A stretch of 64,000 bases of DNA from Bacillus shivajii (GTDB lineage Bacteria; Bacillota; Bacilli; Bacillales; Salisediminibacteriaceae), in assembly GCF_020519665.1 (NCBI RefSeq), contig NZ_CP084703.1:1302001-1366000 (forward strand), written 5' to 3'. The translations under genes were made by a program, and so were the position numbers. The notes under the pieces were generated by a model. That model was not told the origin of the DNA and ran no database searches. It saw only the letters and a list, made by a program, of their open reading frames with translations. This document shows positions 53,755-61,888 of the stretch, in pieces. Each line of letters opens with the position of its first letter. Within the stretch, counting starts at the first letter, position 1.

Positions 53755-55937
53755 AAGTGAAAATGAAAGTAAAACACTTATTCATGCTACTTATCACTTT
53801 TATCTTATCTCTTTCAGTCATCATCATTTTTGTTGAGCCTAAAGTGAAGGAATGGCAAATAAACAATCAAATTGCAAGTGGAGAAATTGAACTTGCCAAA
53901 GCAGAAATTGTTTCTCGAATTGAACGAGACAATCGTCAAAGCTTATCGCTCATTAGAGATTATATGATCGAGCGGGAGCGACCTGGTACGTATGACGTCT
54001 ATATTGGACCAGCGACTAAAAGTCGTTCGGGTGCGTATGACAGATTATTTACGCTTCATGAAATGGAACCGTATATCTTGCATTACTTAGAGAAAGCACC
54101 GAGAGATGGGTATTTATTGCCTGCCGCCGAGGTTTTAGTTCATCATTACCGGAGCACCGGAGAATTTGAAAAGGGAAATGATATCCTAACAGCACTGATT
54201 GCTGAATTCGATGAAGGCAGTTATTTATTTCATCAGATGACTCTCCTATGGCTTAATCTAGCCGTTTACACAGGGGAAATTGAACACACAAAAATGTTGT
54301 TAAATGATTATCGCAAACATGTAAGTAGTGTTTATTATCAAGAGTATTATTATTTACTTGAACAAACGGCGAACAAACAAGTCCAATCTGGAAATTTAGA
54401 TGAGGCAAAGCGTTTTATAGAAGAGGAAATTCATGTTCAAGAGAAGCTTGCTAAAGATGGTGCGGACCATTTTTTTGAAAGCAAATATTTTCAATCATTA
54501 GTTGCTTTAAAAGGCGACCTTAAGGAGTATGAGGAAGAATCATTTTCAAAAGTGGAAGGTAAGGTAGTAAGAGATGATGGTACCCCATTAAGAAATGTTG
54601 CTGTTTATTTACGTGATGAAAGAGAAGTAAATCGTTCTGTTTCTCCTCATGAAAAATATGAGGCGATTACAAACCAAGATGGCGAGTTTTTTTTTACGAA
54701 TGTAGAAACTGGAAACTATCAAATTCATATTGGCATTGACTTTGAGCAAATAGACGGTTGGACTTGGCCAGTCGAGACATACGACTGGATCGAGATTAAT
54801 GATGGTGACCATATAACGTATGACGTCGAGCTTACACCACTCATTGATATTATCGAACCGACGAATTATGCGACGGTTGAAGAGGAGAAAGTTTCATTTA
54901 GGTGGGAGGAATATCCTGGAGCGAAAACATATGAGTTAATGCTTTATGTAGATTATGAAGGTGGATCATTCGGAGCGCCGTTTTTATTTGGCATTGAAAA
55001 TGAAGAAGTTGTCATCCCAGTTGAAGAACTATATGCAAAAACGGTAGGAGTTATCTTTTTAGAAGAACAATTAGAAGATCATCTACATGCTCCTGAAAAT
55101 ACATTAGCTTTTTCAAATCCAAAAGGGACGTTCTCATGGTCGGTAAGAGCATTTGACGAACAAGGTAAATTGATCGGGCAAAGTAATGGGTATCGCTTAA
55201 AAGAAGAAACAGTCGGTGAACTGCCATTTTTCCATTTGAAAGAACGGGAATTAATAGAAGCCGATATGTTGCTTCTTGATGGTAAGGTTGAAGAAGCCTT
55301 AAACGAGTATCGGGAAAATGTAGAGGACGATGATAGAGACATCCATAGTTTACGAATGGTGACAAGAATTAGGGAGTCAAATCGCGATTCAGACAGTGAG
55401 TTGCTTCCGTATTATTTGAAACTCGCTGAACTCGACTCATCCGCGGAAAATTTGTTAACCGTTGCAAAGGTCTATAACAATTTAGGTAAGTGGGAAGAAG
55501 TAGAGGAATGGTTGTTGACTTATAAACAGCAATTAGATGAAGGAGTCCAACCGAGTTCATATGTGCTAGGGATGTTAGGAAAAAGCCTATTCATGCAAGA
55601 AAGAATAAATGAAGCAAATGATACCTTTTCTCGAGCTGTTTCAATTGATCCTGCGAACCGTTTTATCGGTTATTATTTAGTAACCGAATTATACATGACT
55701 GACGATGTAGAGGAAGTTGTGCAGATTGCAACAAACAATAGAAGGAGAGGACTATCGCTAGACCCGACAAACTGGGAGTCGATCGTATCACATTTAGAGG
55801 GAGTCAATCATGAGGACATACAGGAAGTGATTAGATTATATATAAACGGTAAAGATGACCAAATAGAAGAATTACTTGATGAGAGAGGCTCACGTGGCTT
55901 ACCTGGGCTTGTTAGAGGGCTGAACCGTCTAGAATAA
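53751..55937 (+). CDS. Large extracytoplasmic multidomain protein, possible sensor
   Basis: A 728-residue protein anchored by one N-terminal helix (residues 9-28), the rest probably outside. Residues 30-255 are helical and TPR-like. Residues about 266-350 look like a carboxypeptidase-regulatory beta domain (VEGKVVRDDGTPLRNVAVYL, TNQDGEFFFTNVETGNYQIH). Residues 360-480 resemble an Ig/Fn3-type domain (VSFRWEEYPGAKTYELMLY). Residues 500-700 are again TPR-like (EWLLTYKQQL, GKSLFMQERINEANDTFSRA). Its start lies in the stop of the anti-sigma gene. The context suggests it senses or serves the envelope state controlled by this sigma factor; that role is inference. Confidence 0.75.
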   Translation: MKVKMKVKHLFMLLITFILSLSVIIIFVEPKVKEWQINNQIASGEIELAKAEIVSRIERDNRQSLSLIRDYMIERERPGTYDVYIGPATKSRSGAYDRLFTLHEMEPYILHYLEKAPRDGYLLPAAEVLVHHYRSTGEFEKGNDILTALIAEFDEGSYLFHQMTLLWLNLAVYTGEIEHTKMLLNDYRKHVSSVYYQEYYYLLEQTANKQVQSGNLDEAKRFIEEEIHVQEKLAKDGADHFFESKYFQSLVALKGDLKEYEEESFSKVEGKVVRDDGTPLRNVAVYLRDEREVNRSVSPHEKYEAITNQDGEFFFTNVETGNYQIHIGIDFEQIDGWTWPVETYDWIEINDGDHITYDVELTPLIDIIEPTNYATVEEEKVSFRWEEYPGAKTYELMLYVDYEGGSFGAPFLFGIENEEVVIPVEELYAKTVGVIFLEEQLEDHLHAPENTLAFSNPKGTFSWSVRAFDEQGKLIGQSNGYRLKEETVGELPFFHLKERELIEADMLLLDGKVEEALNEYRENVEDDDRDIHSLRMVTRIRESNRDSDSELLPYYLKLAELDSSAENLLTVAKVYNNLGKWEEVEEWLLTYKQQLDEGVQPSSYVLGMLGKSLFMQERINEANDTFSRAVSIDPANRFIGYYLVTELYMTDDVEEVVQIATNNRRRGLSLDPTNWESIVSHLEGVNHEDIQEVIRLYINGKDDQIEELLDERGSRGLPGLVRGLNRLE

Positions 55938-55958
55938 AATATAAAGCAATCATGACAG

Positions 55959-55994
55959 AAGCTCGGAATGCAACATTGCATCCGAGCTTTTCAT
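55959..55994 (+). terminator. Terminator of the ECF operon
   Basis: AAGCTCGGAATGCA pairs with TGCATCCGAGCTT around ACAT, with one bulge, then TTCA. Confidence 0.75.
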
Positions 55995-56044
55995 AATAAT
56001 TACGACTGCTAAGGTGACTCACTTTGTTTGTTTCTTAGTTTTTC

Positions 56045-56085
56045 CCAGTTGATTTCCAGGTGCCTGGCACCTGGAAATCAACTGG
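56045..56085. repeat. 41-base perfect palindrome, CCAGGTG-core family
   Basis: CCAGTTGATTTCCAGGTGCC (56045-56064), one central T, and GGCACCTGGAAATCAACTGG (56066-56085) are exact complements over 20 bases. The centre CCAGGTGCCTGGCACCTGG is the clearest copy of the family core. It stands in the gap between two convergent transcription units. Confidence 0.9.
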
Positions 56086-56175
56086 AGTTTACTAGGGGCT
56101 TTATGGTGTATAGTTAGGGTGAATGTATTTAAAAACTGAAAGAACAATGACGAAAGCGGAAAAATTCATAAATGC

Positions 56176-56688
56176 TTACAATGTACTGTACAAGACTCCA
56201 AATTGGGTAGCGTGCTCGAGTTCATCGACCATTGCAAAGAAGAAGGTGTCTTTTACTACTTGGTCAGTAGTTGAAAGTTGAACATCACGATAAAATTCAG
56301 CCGCCTCTAATTCACCATGCAGGGCCATTAATATTCCGTCTTTATACGTATCGTATTGTATAGGTTCAATTTCATACTCCGTTTGATTGCCAGTCAAATA
56401 AACATACAGTTTTTTTAATGCCTCTAAATGCTCTAATTCATCATCCCGAGCATGTTCAACAAACTCATGATGCAAGTCGTCAGGTGTTTCATTTAATAAC
56501 CTTGTGTAGAACTCAGCTGCTGTTGCTTCATCAACAATTGATTGGTAGACATGATCTCTGATTTCACTTTGTGATTGGTCCCCGAAAATAGGAACATATG
56601 GAATGTTTGTACCACGATTTATCTGGCGGGAGTTTCGATGCATTGGATAAGCGTGCGGTGCGGGTATAAAAGGATAATAGTAATACAA
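56176..56688 (-). CDS. Ferritin-like (rubrerythrin-type) protein
   Basis: A 170-residue protein. After a Tyr/Pro-rich N-terminus (YYYYPFIPAPHAYP) a four-helix bundle carries two repeats of the di-metal pattern: EATAAEFYTRLL with DDELEHLEAL, and ELEAAEFYRDV with VDELEHATQF (E...ExxH twice). It could bind iron or manganese and act in storage or oxidative defence; the Tyr/Pro-rich head is reminiscent of spore-coat-associated ferritin-like proteins in bacilli. The TTG start follows AAAGAGGTGA by about 6 bases. Confidence 0.8.
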   Translation of the reverse strand: MYYYYPFIPAPHAYPMHRNSRQINRGTNIPYVPIFGDQSQSEIRDHVYQSIVDEATAAEFYTRLLNETPDDLHHEFVEHARDDELEHLEALKKLYVYLTGNQTEYEIEPIQYDTYKDGILMALHGELEAAEFYRDVQLSTTDQVVKDTFFFAMVDELEHATQFGVLYSTL

Positions 56689-56834
56689 GTGCTATCACCT
56701 CTTTCATCAGGTCATCGATGATAGCCTATGTAAATGAATTGGAAATGGTTACTAGTTCATTAAGTAACATTGGACGCCGGAACTTTCATACTTCCGGAAA
56801 ATATATGAATATGATCGTTAGAAAAGGCTTCCTA

Positions 56835-56874
56835 AATAAGACAAGCTGCCGACGATATCATTCTGTCGACAGCT
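56835..56874 (-). terminator. Terminator of the second ECF module
   Basis: AGCTGCCGAC (56844-56853) and GTCGACAGCT (56865-56874) pair with one wobble; TGTCTTATTT follows on the minus strand. Confidence 0.7.
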
Positions 56875-56889
56875 AATAATTAAGGAGGG

Positions 56890-57768
56890 CTATTCTTCAT
56901 CTTGAATACGGACGGTTTTCTGTTCTTCACCATACATTTCAACGGTATCTTCATCCTCATATATTTTTACCCAAAGGCCTTCTCCTTCTTTGAAGTAGTA
57001 AGTCAATTCGTTTTCAATTTCAACAGGGTATACCGTGTATGTTTCACCGTCTGCTGTTACTTCTGTTTCAGACGTTGCTTCATCGTAAGTGAAAAATAGC
57101 TCTTCAACTGGTTCTGCTTCATCAAGTAAATACTCAATCATTGCTTCTTCCCAGTTATCTAAATGTAAGATAGATTCAATTCTTTCAAAGTCTGTCTCAT
57201 CAACGACACTACGAATTATCGTAACTTCATCATCTTTCACTTCAAACAATTCATACATTGTCACAGCGTGGGCATGATGCCCATAGCCGAGTACATAATC
57301 TGTCGTTTCACTCTCGTAAAACGTTCTCGCTTCAGCTAAATAACCCGGGTGATAAAGACTAAAATTTGAAAAAACTTCGTATTTATCTAATGGCTCAACA
57401 GAATCACCAACCGGCTCATCTGTAACATCATCATTTTCATCTTTTTCCTCTGTTGTTACATCATCTCTTTCTGTATCCTCAGTCGTTATCCCAACTTCAT
57501 TTTCATCAGGTTGAGGGTCATCACCAGCAATTTGAGACGGATCTTCGTCTGGCGAAGTAACGATAAAGAAGGCTAATATAGCAGCTGCACTTACACCTGC
57601 AATTCCTGCAGCAAATCGTTTCATAACATATCCTCTCCTTTTCTTCCTTTCACCTTGACTTGCAAAAGCCATGATAGACTGATGTAGTTCTCTTTTTTTC
57701 GCATCATCTAAGTTTGGCTTTGCCATTTCACGTAATTTTTTATCTAAATCCTGATCGTTATTAGTCAC
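56890..57768 (-). CDS. Anti-sigma factor membrane protein
   Basis: A 292-residue protein: cytoplasmic N-terminus of about 50 residues, a membrane helix (about 55-72, FAAGIAGVSAAAILAFFIV), an acidic linker rich in Asp, Glu and Thr (about 75-125), and a 165-residue outer domain (FYESETTDYVLGYGHHAHAV and so on). It overlaps the ECF gene by 8 bases, which with the topology marks it as the cognate anti-sigma. The GTG at 57768 follows TAGGAGGTG by 6 bases; an upstream GTG lies in that site. Confidence 0.8.
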   Translation of the reverse strand: MTNNDQDLDKKLREMAKPNLDDAKKRELHQSIMAFASQGERKKRRGYVMKRFAAGIAGVSAAAILAFFIVTSPDEDPSQIAGDDPQPDENEVGITTEDTERDDVTTEEKDENDDVTDEPVGDSVEPLDKYEVFSNFSLYHPGYLAEARTFYESETTDYVLGYGHHAHAVTMYELFEVKDDEVTIIRSVVDETDFERIESILHLDNWEEAMIEYLLDEAEPVEELFFTYDEATSETEVTADGETYTVYPVEIENELTYYFKEGEGLWVKIYEDEDTVEMYGEEQKTVRIQDEE

Positions 57769-58285
57769 TATATACACCTCCTAGTTCGTCTTTTAGCTTT
57801 TTGTGTAGCATATTTTTTGCCCTATGATATGTGGAACGAACTTTACTTTCACTCCAATTCAAAACCTCAGATGTTTCCTTTACGGAAAGGTCCTTAATTC
57901 CCCGTAAAATGACAACGTCTCGATAATTGGACTTTAACGTTTGAATGGCTCTATAAAGCTCTTGATTATCTTCGTTTAACTGAATAAGGTCTGCGGGCGT
58001 TTCGTTGTCTGCTGGCTCATGTTTCGATTCGAAGGTTAAATAATCTTTCCATTTGTTCCGACTCTTTTTACGGATTTCATCAATAGCAGTATTTCGGGCA
58101 ATCGTAAATAACCAAGTTTTTGGTTGGGCATTCCCTTCGAAAGAGTCAAGACCTTTCATTGCTCTTATAAAAACTTCTTGAACGACATCTTCAACATCTG
58201 GAGAGCCGATCCGATATAGTAAAAAGTGGTATATATCATCGCTGTATTGATAAAACCAATCTGAGATGATTTGCTCTTTGGACAT
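57761..58285 (-). CDS. ECF-type sigma factor (SigX-like)
   Basis: A 174-residue ECF sigma. Region 2: VEDVVQEVFIRAMKGLDSF and KTWLFTIARNTAIDEIR; region 4: LKSNYRDVVILRGIKDLSVK then ETSEVLNWSESKVRSTYHRA. The region 2 sequence is close to SigX-type factors that control envelope charge and stress genes, but the exact group is uncertain. GGAGG precedes the ATG by about 8 bases. Upstream, 58286-58551 is a gene-free stretch with no promoter that I can assign. Confidence 0.88.
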   Translation of the reverse strand: MSKEQIISDWFYQYSDDIYHFLLYRIGSPDVEDVVQEVFIRAMKGLDSFEGNAQPKTWLFTIARNTAIDEIRKKSRNKWKDYLTFESKHEPADNETPADLIQLNEDNQELYRAIQTLKSNYRDVVILRGIKDLSVKETSEVLNWSESKVRSTYHRAKNMLHKKLKDELGGVYSD

Positions 58286-58551
58286 TACATTTTCCTCCGT
58301 ATTTTGGCGTTCTATATAATTAGACGATTCATCTGTGTATTTATCGCACTTATCTTTGAAAAAAATATTTAAAGATAGAACAATCTCTGTAGGAACGAAT
58401 TTTTATTACAGTTACAATGAACGAGTTAGCATCATTATGTGTTGATTAAGTATTATGATACGAACTACAAAAATTGAGAAAGTGAAACGTAAGCGGATAT
58501 AAGGGGAGCTAGTCTGTATTTATAGAAGAATGATCATGAAAGAAAGACTAC

Positions 58552-58591
58552 AAGTAAAAAATGACTTAGAACTTCATATTCTAAGCCATTT
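58552..58591 (-). terminator. Terminator of the AbrB-family permease gene
   Basis: AAATGACTTAGAA (58559-58571) and TTCTAAGCCATTT (58579-58591) pair with one mismatch; TTTTTTAC follows on the minus strand. Confidence 0.8.
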
Positions 58592-58610
58592 ACTATGAAT
58601 GCATAAGGTA

Positions 58611-59675
58611 TTAAGCTGCATGCTGTAATTCTGTTTTTCTGAAGTACCATTTTAAGATCGGAGGGACAAATAATATAATTAAAAATAAGCGAGTGAGCTG
58701 TAAAGCGCTGACAATTGCCGGATCTCCACCGACAATCGAAGCGGTGAGCACCATTTCAATCAGCCCGCCAGGAGCAACACTTAACATTGCAGTGGCTAAA
58801 TTAAGCGATGTCATTTGAGCGAGAATAAAGCCAAGCCCAAATGATAAGAGAATTAACGTGAACGTAATCACTGCATAAATGCCACAATATTTTCCACCTA
58901 ATTTTAATTCTTCGAAGGATATTTTCATCCCCAACCCAATACCGACTGAAACTTGACCTGCAATAAGAAGAGCAGGAGGTACAGTAGCAAGTTCAGCTGG
59001 GCTCACATTCATAAGTGCCGTAATGACGAGTGGGATGATAACAATTCCAGCAGGTAATTTGTCTTTTAACGATACCCCGATAACAGCAGGGATAATAAAC
59101 CATAAGTATTTCCAGCCTTCAAAGATAAATGGTTGATTCAGGAATGAATCGCCCGAAGCAGTTCCAGTTGCAGAGAACGAGAAAATGATGAGAGCGGGAA
59201 CGGTGAATAGGACAGTTAGTAATCGTACCGTTTGAAAAATAACAACGAGTGAAGCTTTCGCATTTAAAGATTCACTTGCTATGACCATTTCAGTGAGTCC
59301 ACCTGGGATGGAAGCAAAAGTACTTGTAATTTTATCAACATTGATCCATTTAGTAACGACCATACCAAGTAAAATACTGGCAAAAATTAAAATGATCGTT
59401 ACGATGACAAAGGGAGCGAAGTATGGTCCCATCGTCATAAACGTTTCTTTTGTAAAATATAGACCAAAGTAAATCCCAAGTATGGTAAGGCCGATATTTT
59501 TTACTGACTCAGGCCAATAAACTTTTCGCTTAGTAAACCCTTGCCAAAGTAAAATAAAGGTTAAAGCTCCTAATACCCAAGGTAAAGGAAGGTCTAAAAT
59601 GGAAAATACGTAGCCACCAATTACTCCTATGATAATCGGCTCGATAAGTTTAACAACTATGTTGTTTTGATTCAT
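58611..59675 (-). CDS. AbrB-family integral membrane protein
   Basis: A 354-residue protein with about ten hydrophobic segments arranged as two repeats. The repeated motifs FASIPGGLTEMVIAS (about residue 120) and LSVAPGGLIEMVLTA (about 300) are the hallmark of the AbrB/AmoA-named permease family (PF05145). Despite the name it is not the DNA-binding AbrB. Substrate unknown. The ATG at 59675 follows GAAGGGG by 8 bases; an upstream ATG at 59696 is before that site. Confidence 0.85.
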   Translation of the reverse strand: MNQNNIVVKLIEPIIIGVIGGYVFSILDLPLPWVLGALTFILLWQGFTKRKVYWPESVKNIGLTILGIYFGLYFTKETFMTMGPYFAPFVIVTIILIFASILLGMVVTKWINVDKITSTFASIPGGLTEMVIASESLNAKASLVVIFQTVRLLTVLFTVPALIIFSFSATGTASGDSFLNQPFIFEGWKYLWFIIPAVIGVSLKDKLPAGIVIIPLVITALMNVSPAELATVPPALLIAGQVSVGIGLGMKISFEELKLGGKYCGIYAVITFTLILLSFGLGFILAQMTSLNLATAMLSVAPGGLIEMVLTASIVGGDPAIVSALQLTRLFLIILFVPPILKWYFRKTELQHAA

Positions 59676-59764
59676 GTTGAAGACCCCTTCAATCATTTAA
59701 ATTAGTAATATTAAAATTGTATCACAATTTTGGGAATCAGGTGGAAGGGGCTGCTTCATGAAAA

Positions 59765-60223
59765 TCACTGTTCATCAAAAGACTGCTTTTTACGAACAGA
59801 GCCATCTTGATCGTGAACAATTAAATGAGTCCCTTTATTTTTAGCTATTTCAGTTGCTCGATCCACAGCATCCTGTTTTTTCTTAAAGACTTCAGACGGT
59901 TTCTTAGCATCTTCAGCTTGTACCGCCCAACCTTCTTCATGAGATAAGACGTGTTCTCCTTTATCAAGTAACTCAGGTCGTCCAGACCTGTTGTCTTCAT
60001 CTTGCGAGCGCAATTCATTGTCACTCTTTTGGACCATCATATTCTTCTCTTTGTCATTTGCATGACTGTACCACTCTTTTCCCTGTTCAATCGCGATAGG
60101 AATTGCTCGGTCCTCAGTATAACCTTCATTAATCATTGCATTAGCGATCTCTATTGCTTTCTTTCTTATCCCTGTTTTTAAATTTTTCATTGAGCTTGGA
60201 TAATTATTCGTATCCCATGGCAT
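59765..60223 (-). CDS. DUF2188-type protein with an N-terminal MPW domain
   Basis: A 152-residue soluble protein. Residues 1-55 (NYPSSMKNLKTGIRKKAIEI and AIPIAIEQGKEWY) form a conserved helical domain seen in many Bacillaceae small proteins. Residues about 95-150 (GWAVQAEDAKKPSEVFKKKQ and IVHDQDGSVRKKQSF) are a DUF2188 domain. A charged linker separates them. GGAGGTGA lies 7 bases before the ATG. Function unknown; both domains recur in stress- or spore-related proteins. Confidence 0.75.
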   Translation of the reverse strand: MPWDTNNYPSSMKNLKTGIRKKAIEIANAMINEGYTEDRAIPIAIEQGKEWYSHANDKEKNMMVQKSDNELRSQDEDNRSGRPELLDKGEHVLSHEEGWAVQAEDAKKPSEVFKKKQDAVDRATEIAKNKGTHLIVHDQDGSVRKKQSFDEQ

Positions 60224-60345
60224 CGCTCAGTCACCTCCAGTGATTGTTTGGTCGTTGTATACCACAACTTTATGGAGGATAAACTAGAAGAAAAACACGT
60301 CATGTAGTGAAAAATATGCTGTTTTCTAGAGTCTAAGGGCTTGAA

Positions 60346-60552
60346 TTAATGGGGAAATCTTGAGATAATAACGAACGGCATATTGAAAAGAAGAATAAAC
60401 GTTTGTTTAAAGATAGGCACGATTGTGGTAAAGGAGATCAAATCGGAGGTAATCCCCGATAATCTTAAAGCTTTTATGTGGCAAGAGAAAAAGAAAATCC
60501 GCAGGAAATGCCCAATCTTAATATAAAGCTCATCTTTAACAGAGCCTAAAAA
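60346..60552 (-). repeat. Mobile-element remnant with GGCTCTGTTAA end
   Basis: On the minus strand AGGCTCTGTTAAAGATGAGC begins at about 60549. GGCTCTGTTAA also occurs at 38993 (plus) and 52430 (minus), each time as the edge of repeat module C. The 200 bases that follow are open in one frame but show no recognisable protein. It looks like the decayed end of an insertion element. Call is tentative. Confidence 0.35.
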
Positions 60553-60584
60553 ATAAATCATAAGTATTGAAATGAGTGGTTCAA

Positions 60585-61679
60585 ATGAATAAACCTTCCA
60601 TTTATGGATTAACGTTTGACCAGTTGACAGACTGGTTTACAGAACGCGGACATAAACCTTTCCGTGCCTCACAAGTATGGGATTGGTTATATAAAAAACG
60701 CGTAAAAAGCTTCGAAGAGATGACAAATATTAAAAAAGATACGGTCGAATTATTAGAAGAGAACTTCGTGTTACAAACATTAGAAGTACATTCTAAGCAA
60801 GTCTCTAAAGACGGGACGATGAAGTTTCTTTTTAAATTAAGTGATGGGAACTTAATTGAAACCGTATTAATGAGGTTCGATTACGGAAACTCGGTTTGTG
60901 TAACGACCCAAGTTGGTTGTAACATTGGTTGTAGTTTTTGTGCAAGTGGTCTATTGAAGAAAGACCGTGACTTATCTAGCGGTGAAATCGTCCAGCAGAT
61001 TATGAACGTACAGCACGCACTTGATGAGAATGGTGAAGACGAACGAGTGAGTCACATCGTTGTCATGGGGATTGGAGAACCGTTCGATAATTACACGAAC
61101 TTAATGAATTTCCTCCGCGTCGTTAACAACGATAAAGGACTTGCGATTGGTGCTCGTCATATCACTGTTTCAACAAGTGGGATCGTTGATAAGATTTATA
61201 AATTTGCTGATGAAAATCTCCAAGTGAATTTAGCAGTGTCACTACATGCACCAAACAATGAGCTTCGAACAAATATTATGAAGATCAATAAAGCATTACC
61301 GATTGAAAAATTAATGGAAGCTGTTGATTATTATTTAGAAAAAACGAACCGTCGTATTACGTTCGAGTATATCTTATTAGACGGGGTGAATGATAAACCG
61401 GAACATGCACATGAATTAGCCGATCTTCTAAAAGATAAGAAACGTCTCACATATGTGAACTTGATTCCGTATAATCCGGTAGACGAATATATTCAGTATA
61501 AGCAAAGTAAAAAGGGATCAATTTTAACGTTTTACGATATTTTAATGAAGAACGGTATACAGTGTGGTGTTCGTCATGAGCAAGGCTCTGATATTGATGC
61601 CGCTTGTGGACAGTTACGTAGTAAACATATGAAAAAAGATAAAGAAACAAAAGCAGCGCGCTCTAAAACGAACGTGTAA
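60585..61679 (+). CDS. rlmN: 23S rRNA (adenine-2503-C2)-methyltransferase RlmN
   Basis: A 364-residue radical SAM enzyme that methylates A2503 of 23S rRNA and A37 of some tRNAs. [11 protein letters not shown] near residue 111 holds the 4Fe-4S cluster; GIGEPFDNY binds [13 protein letters not shown] near the end has the catalytic cysteine. Sequence is RlmN-like, not Cfr-like. The ATG at 60585 has a weak GAGTGG site; a GTG at 60576 is possible. It stands alone here, whereas in B. subtilis it is beside rsmB, so a second copy elsewhere is possible. Confidence 0.93.
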   Translation: MNKPSIYGLTFDQLTDWFTERGHKPFRASQVWDWLYKKRVKSFEEMTNIKKDTVELLEENFVLQTLEVHSKQVSKDGTMKFLFKLSDGNLIETVLMRFDYGNSVCVTTQVGCNIGCSFCASGLLKKDRDLSSGEIVQQIMNVQHALDENGEDERVSHIVVMGIGEPFDNYTNLMNFLRVVNNDKGLAIGARHITVSTSGIVDKIYKFADENLQVNLAVSLHAPNNELRTNIMKINKALPIEKLMEAVDYYLEKTNRRITFEYILLDGVNDKPEHAHELADLLKDKKRLTYVNLIPYNPVDEYIQYKQSKKGSILTFYDILMKNGIQCGVRHEQGSDIDAACGQLRSKHMKKDKETKAARSKTNV

Positions 61680-61685
61680 GGCGCG

Positions 61686-61727
61686 AAAAAGGGTGACCCA
61701 TTCAATTGGATAGGTCATCCTTTTTGT
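61686..61727 (+). terminator. Terminator of rlmN
   Basis: AAAAAGGGTGACCCA (61686-61700) pairs with TAGGTCATCCTTTTT (61711-61725) with wobble pairs. Confidence 0.82.
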
Positions 61728-61818
61728 TACCAAATGAAAAGTGATGAACAAATCATGAAAGTGAAAAAACAACTCGTGAAAACGTAGAAAATCAACTCAA
61801 TAAGAAATCAAGAAAAAA

Positions 61819-61856
61819 GTGAAAAGCGCACTCAATAAGTGATGACCGCTTTTCAC
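61819..61856 (-). terminator. Terminator of the phosphodiesterase-like gene
   Basis: GTGAAAAGCG (61819-61828) pairs perfectly with CGCTTTTCAC (61847-61856); TTTTTTCTTG follows on the minus strand. Confidence 0.78.
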
Positions 61857-61888
61857 AATTATTTCCGATATTCTCTTTTAGTACTTCT

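Noticed and set aside
58611-59675. AbrB transition-state regulator
   Set aside because: The protein is a multi-span membrane permease; the family name is historical and there is no DNA-binding domain.
60585-61679. Cfr-type antibiotic resistance methyltransferase
   Set aside because: Sequence around the cluster ([11 protein letters not shown]) and the C-terminus is RlmN-like; Cfr-specific segments are missing.
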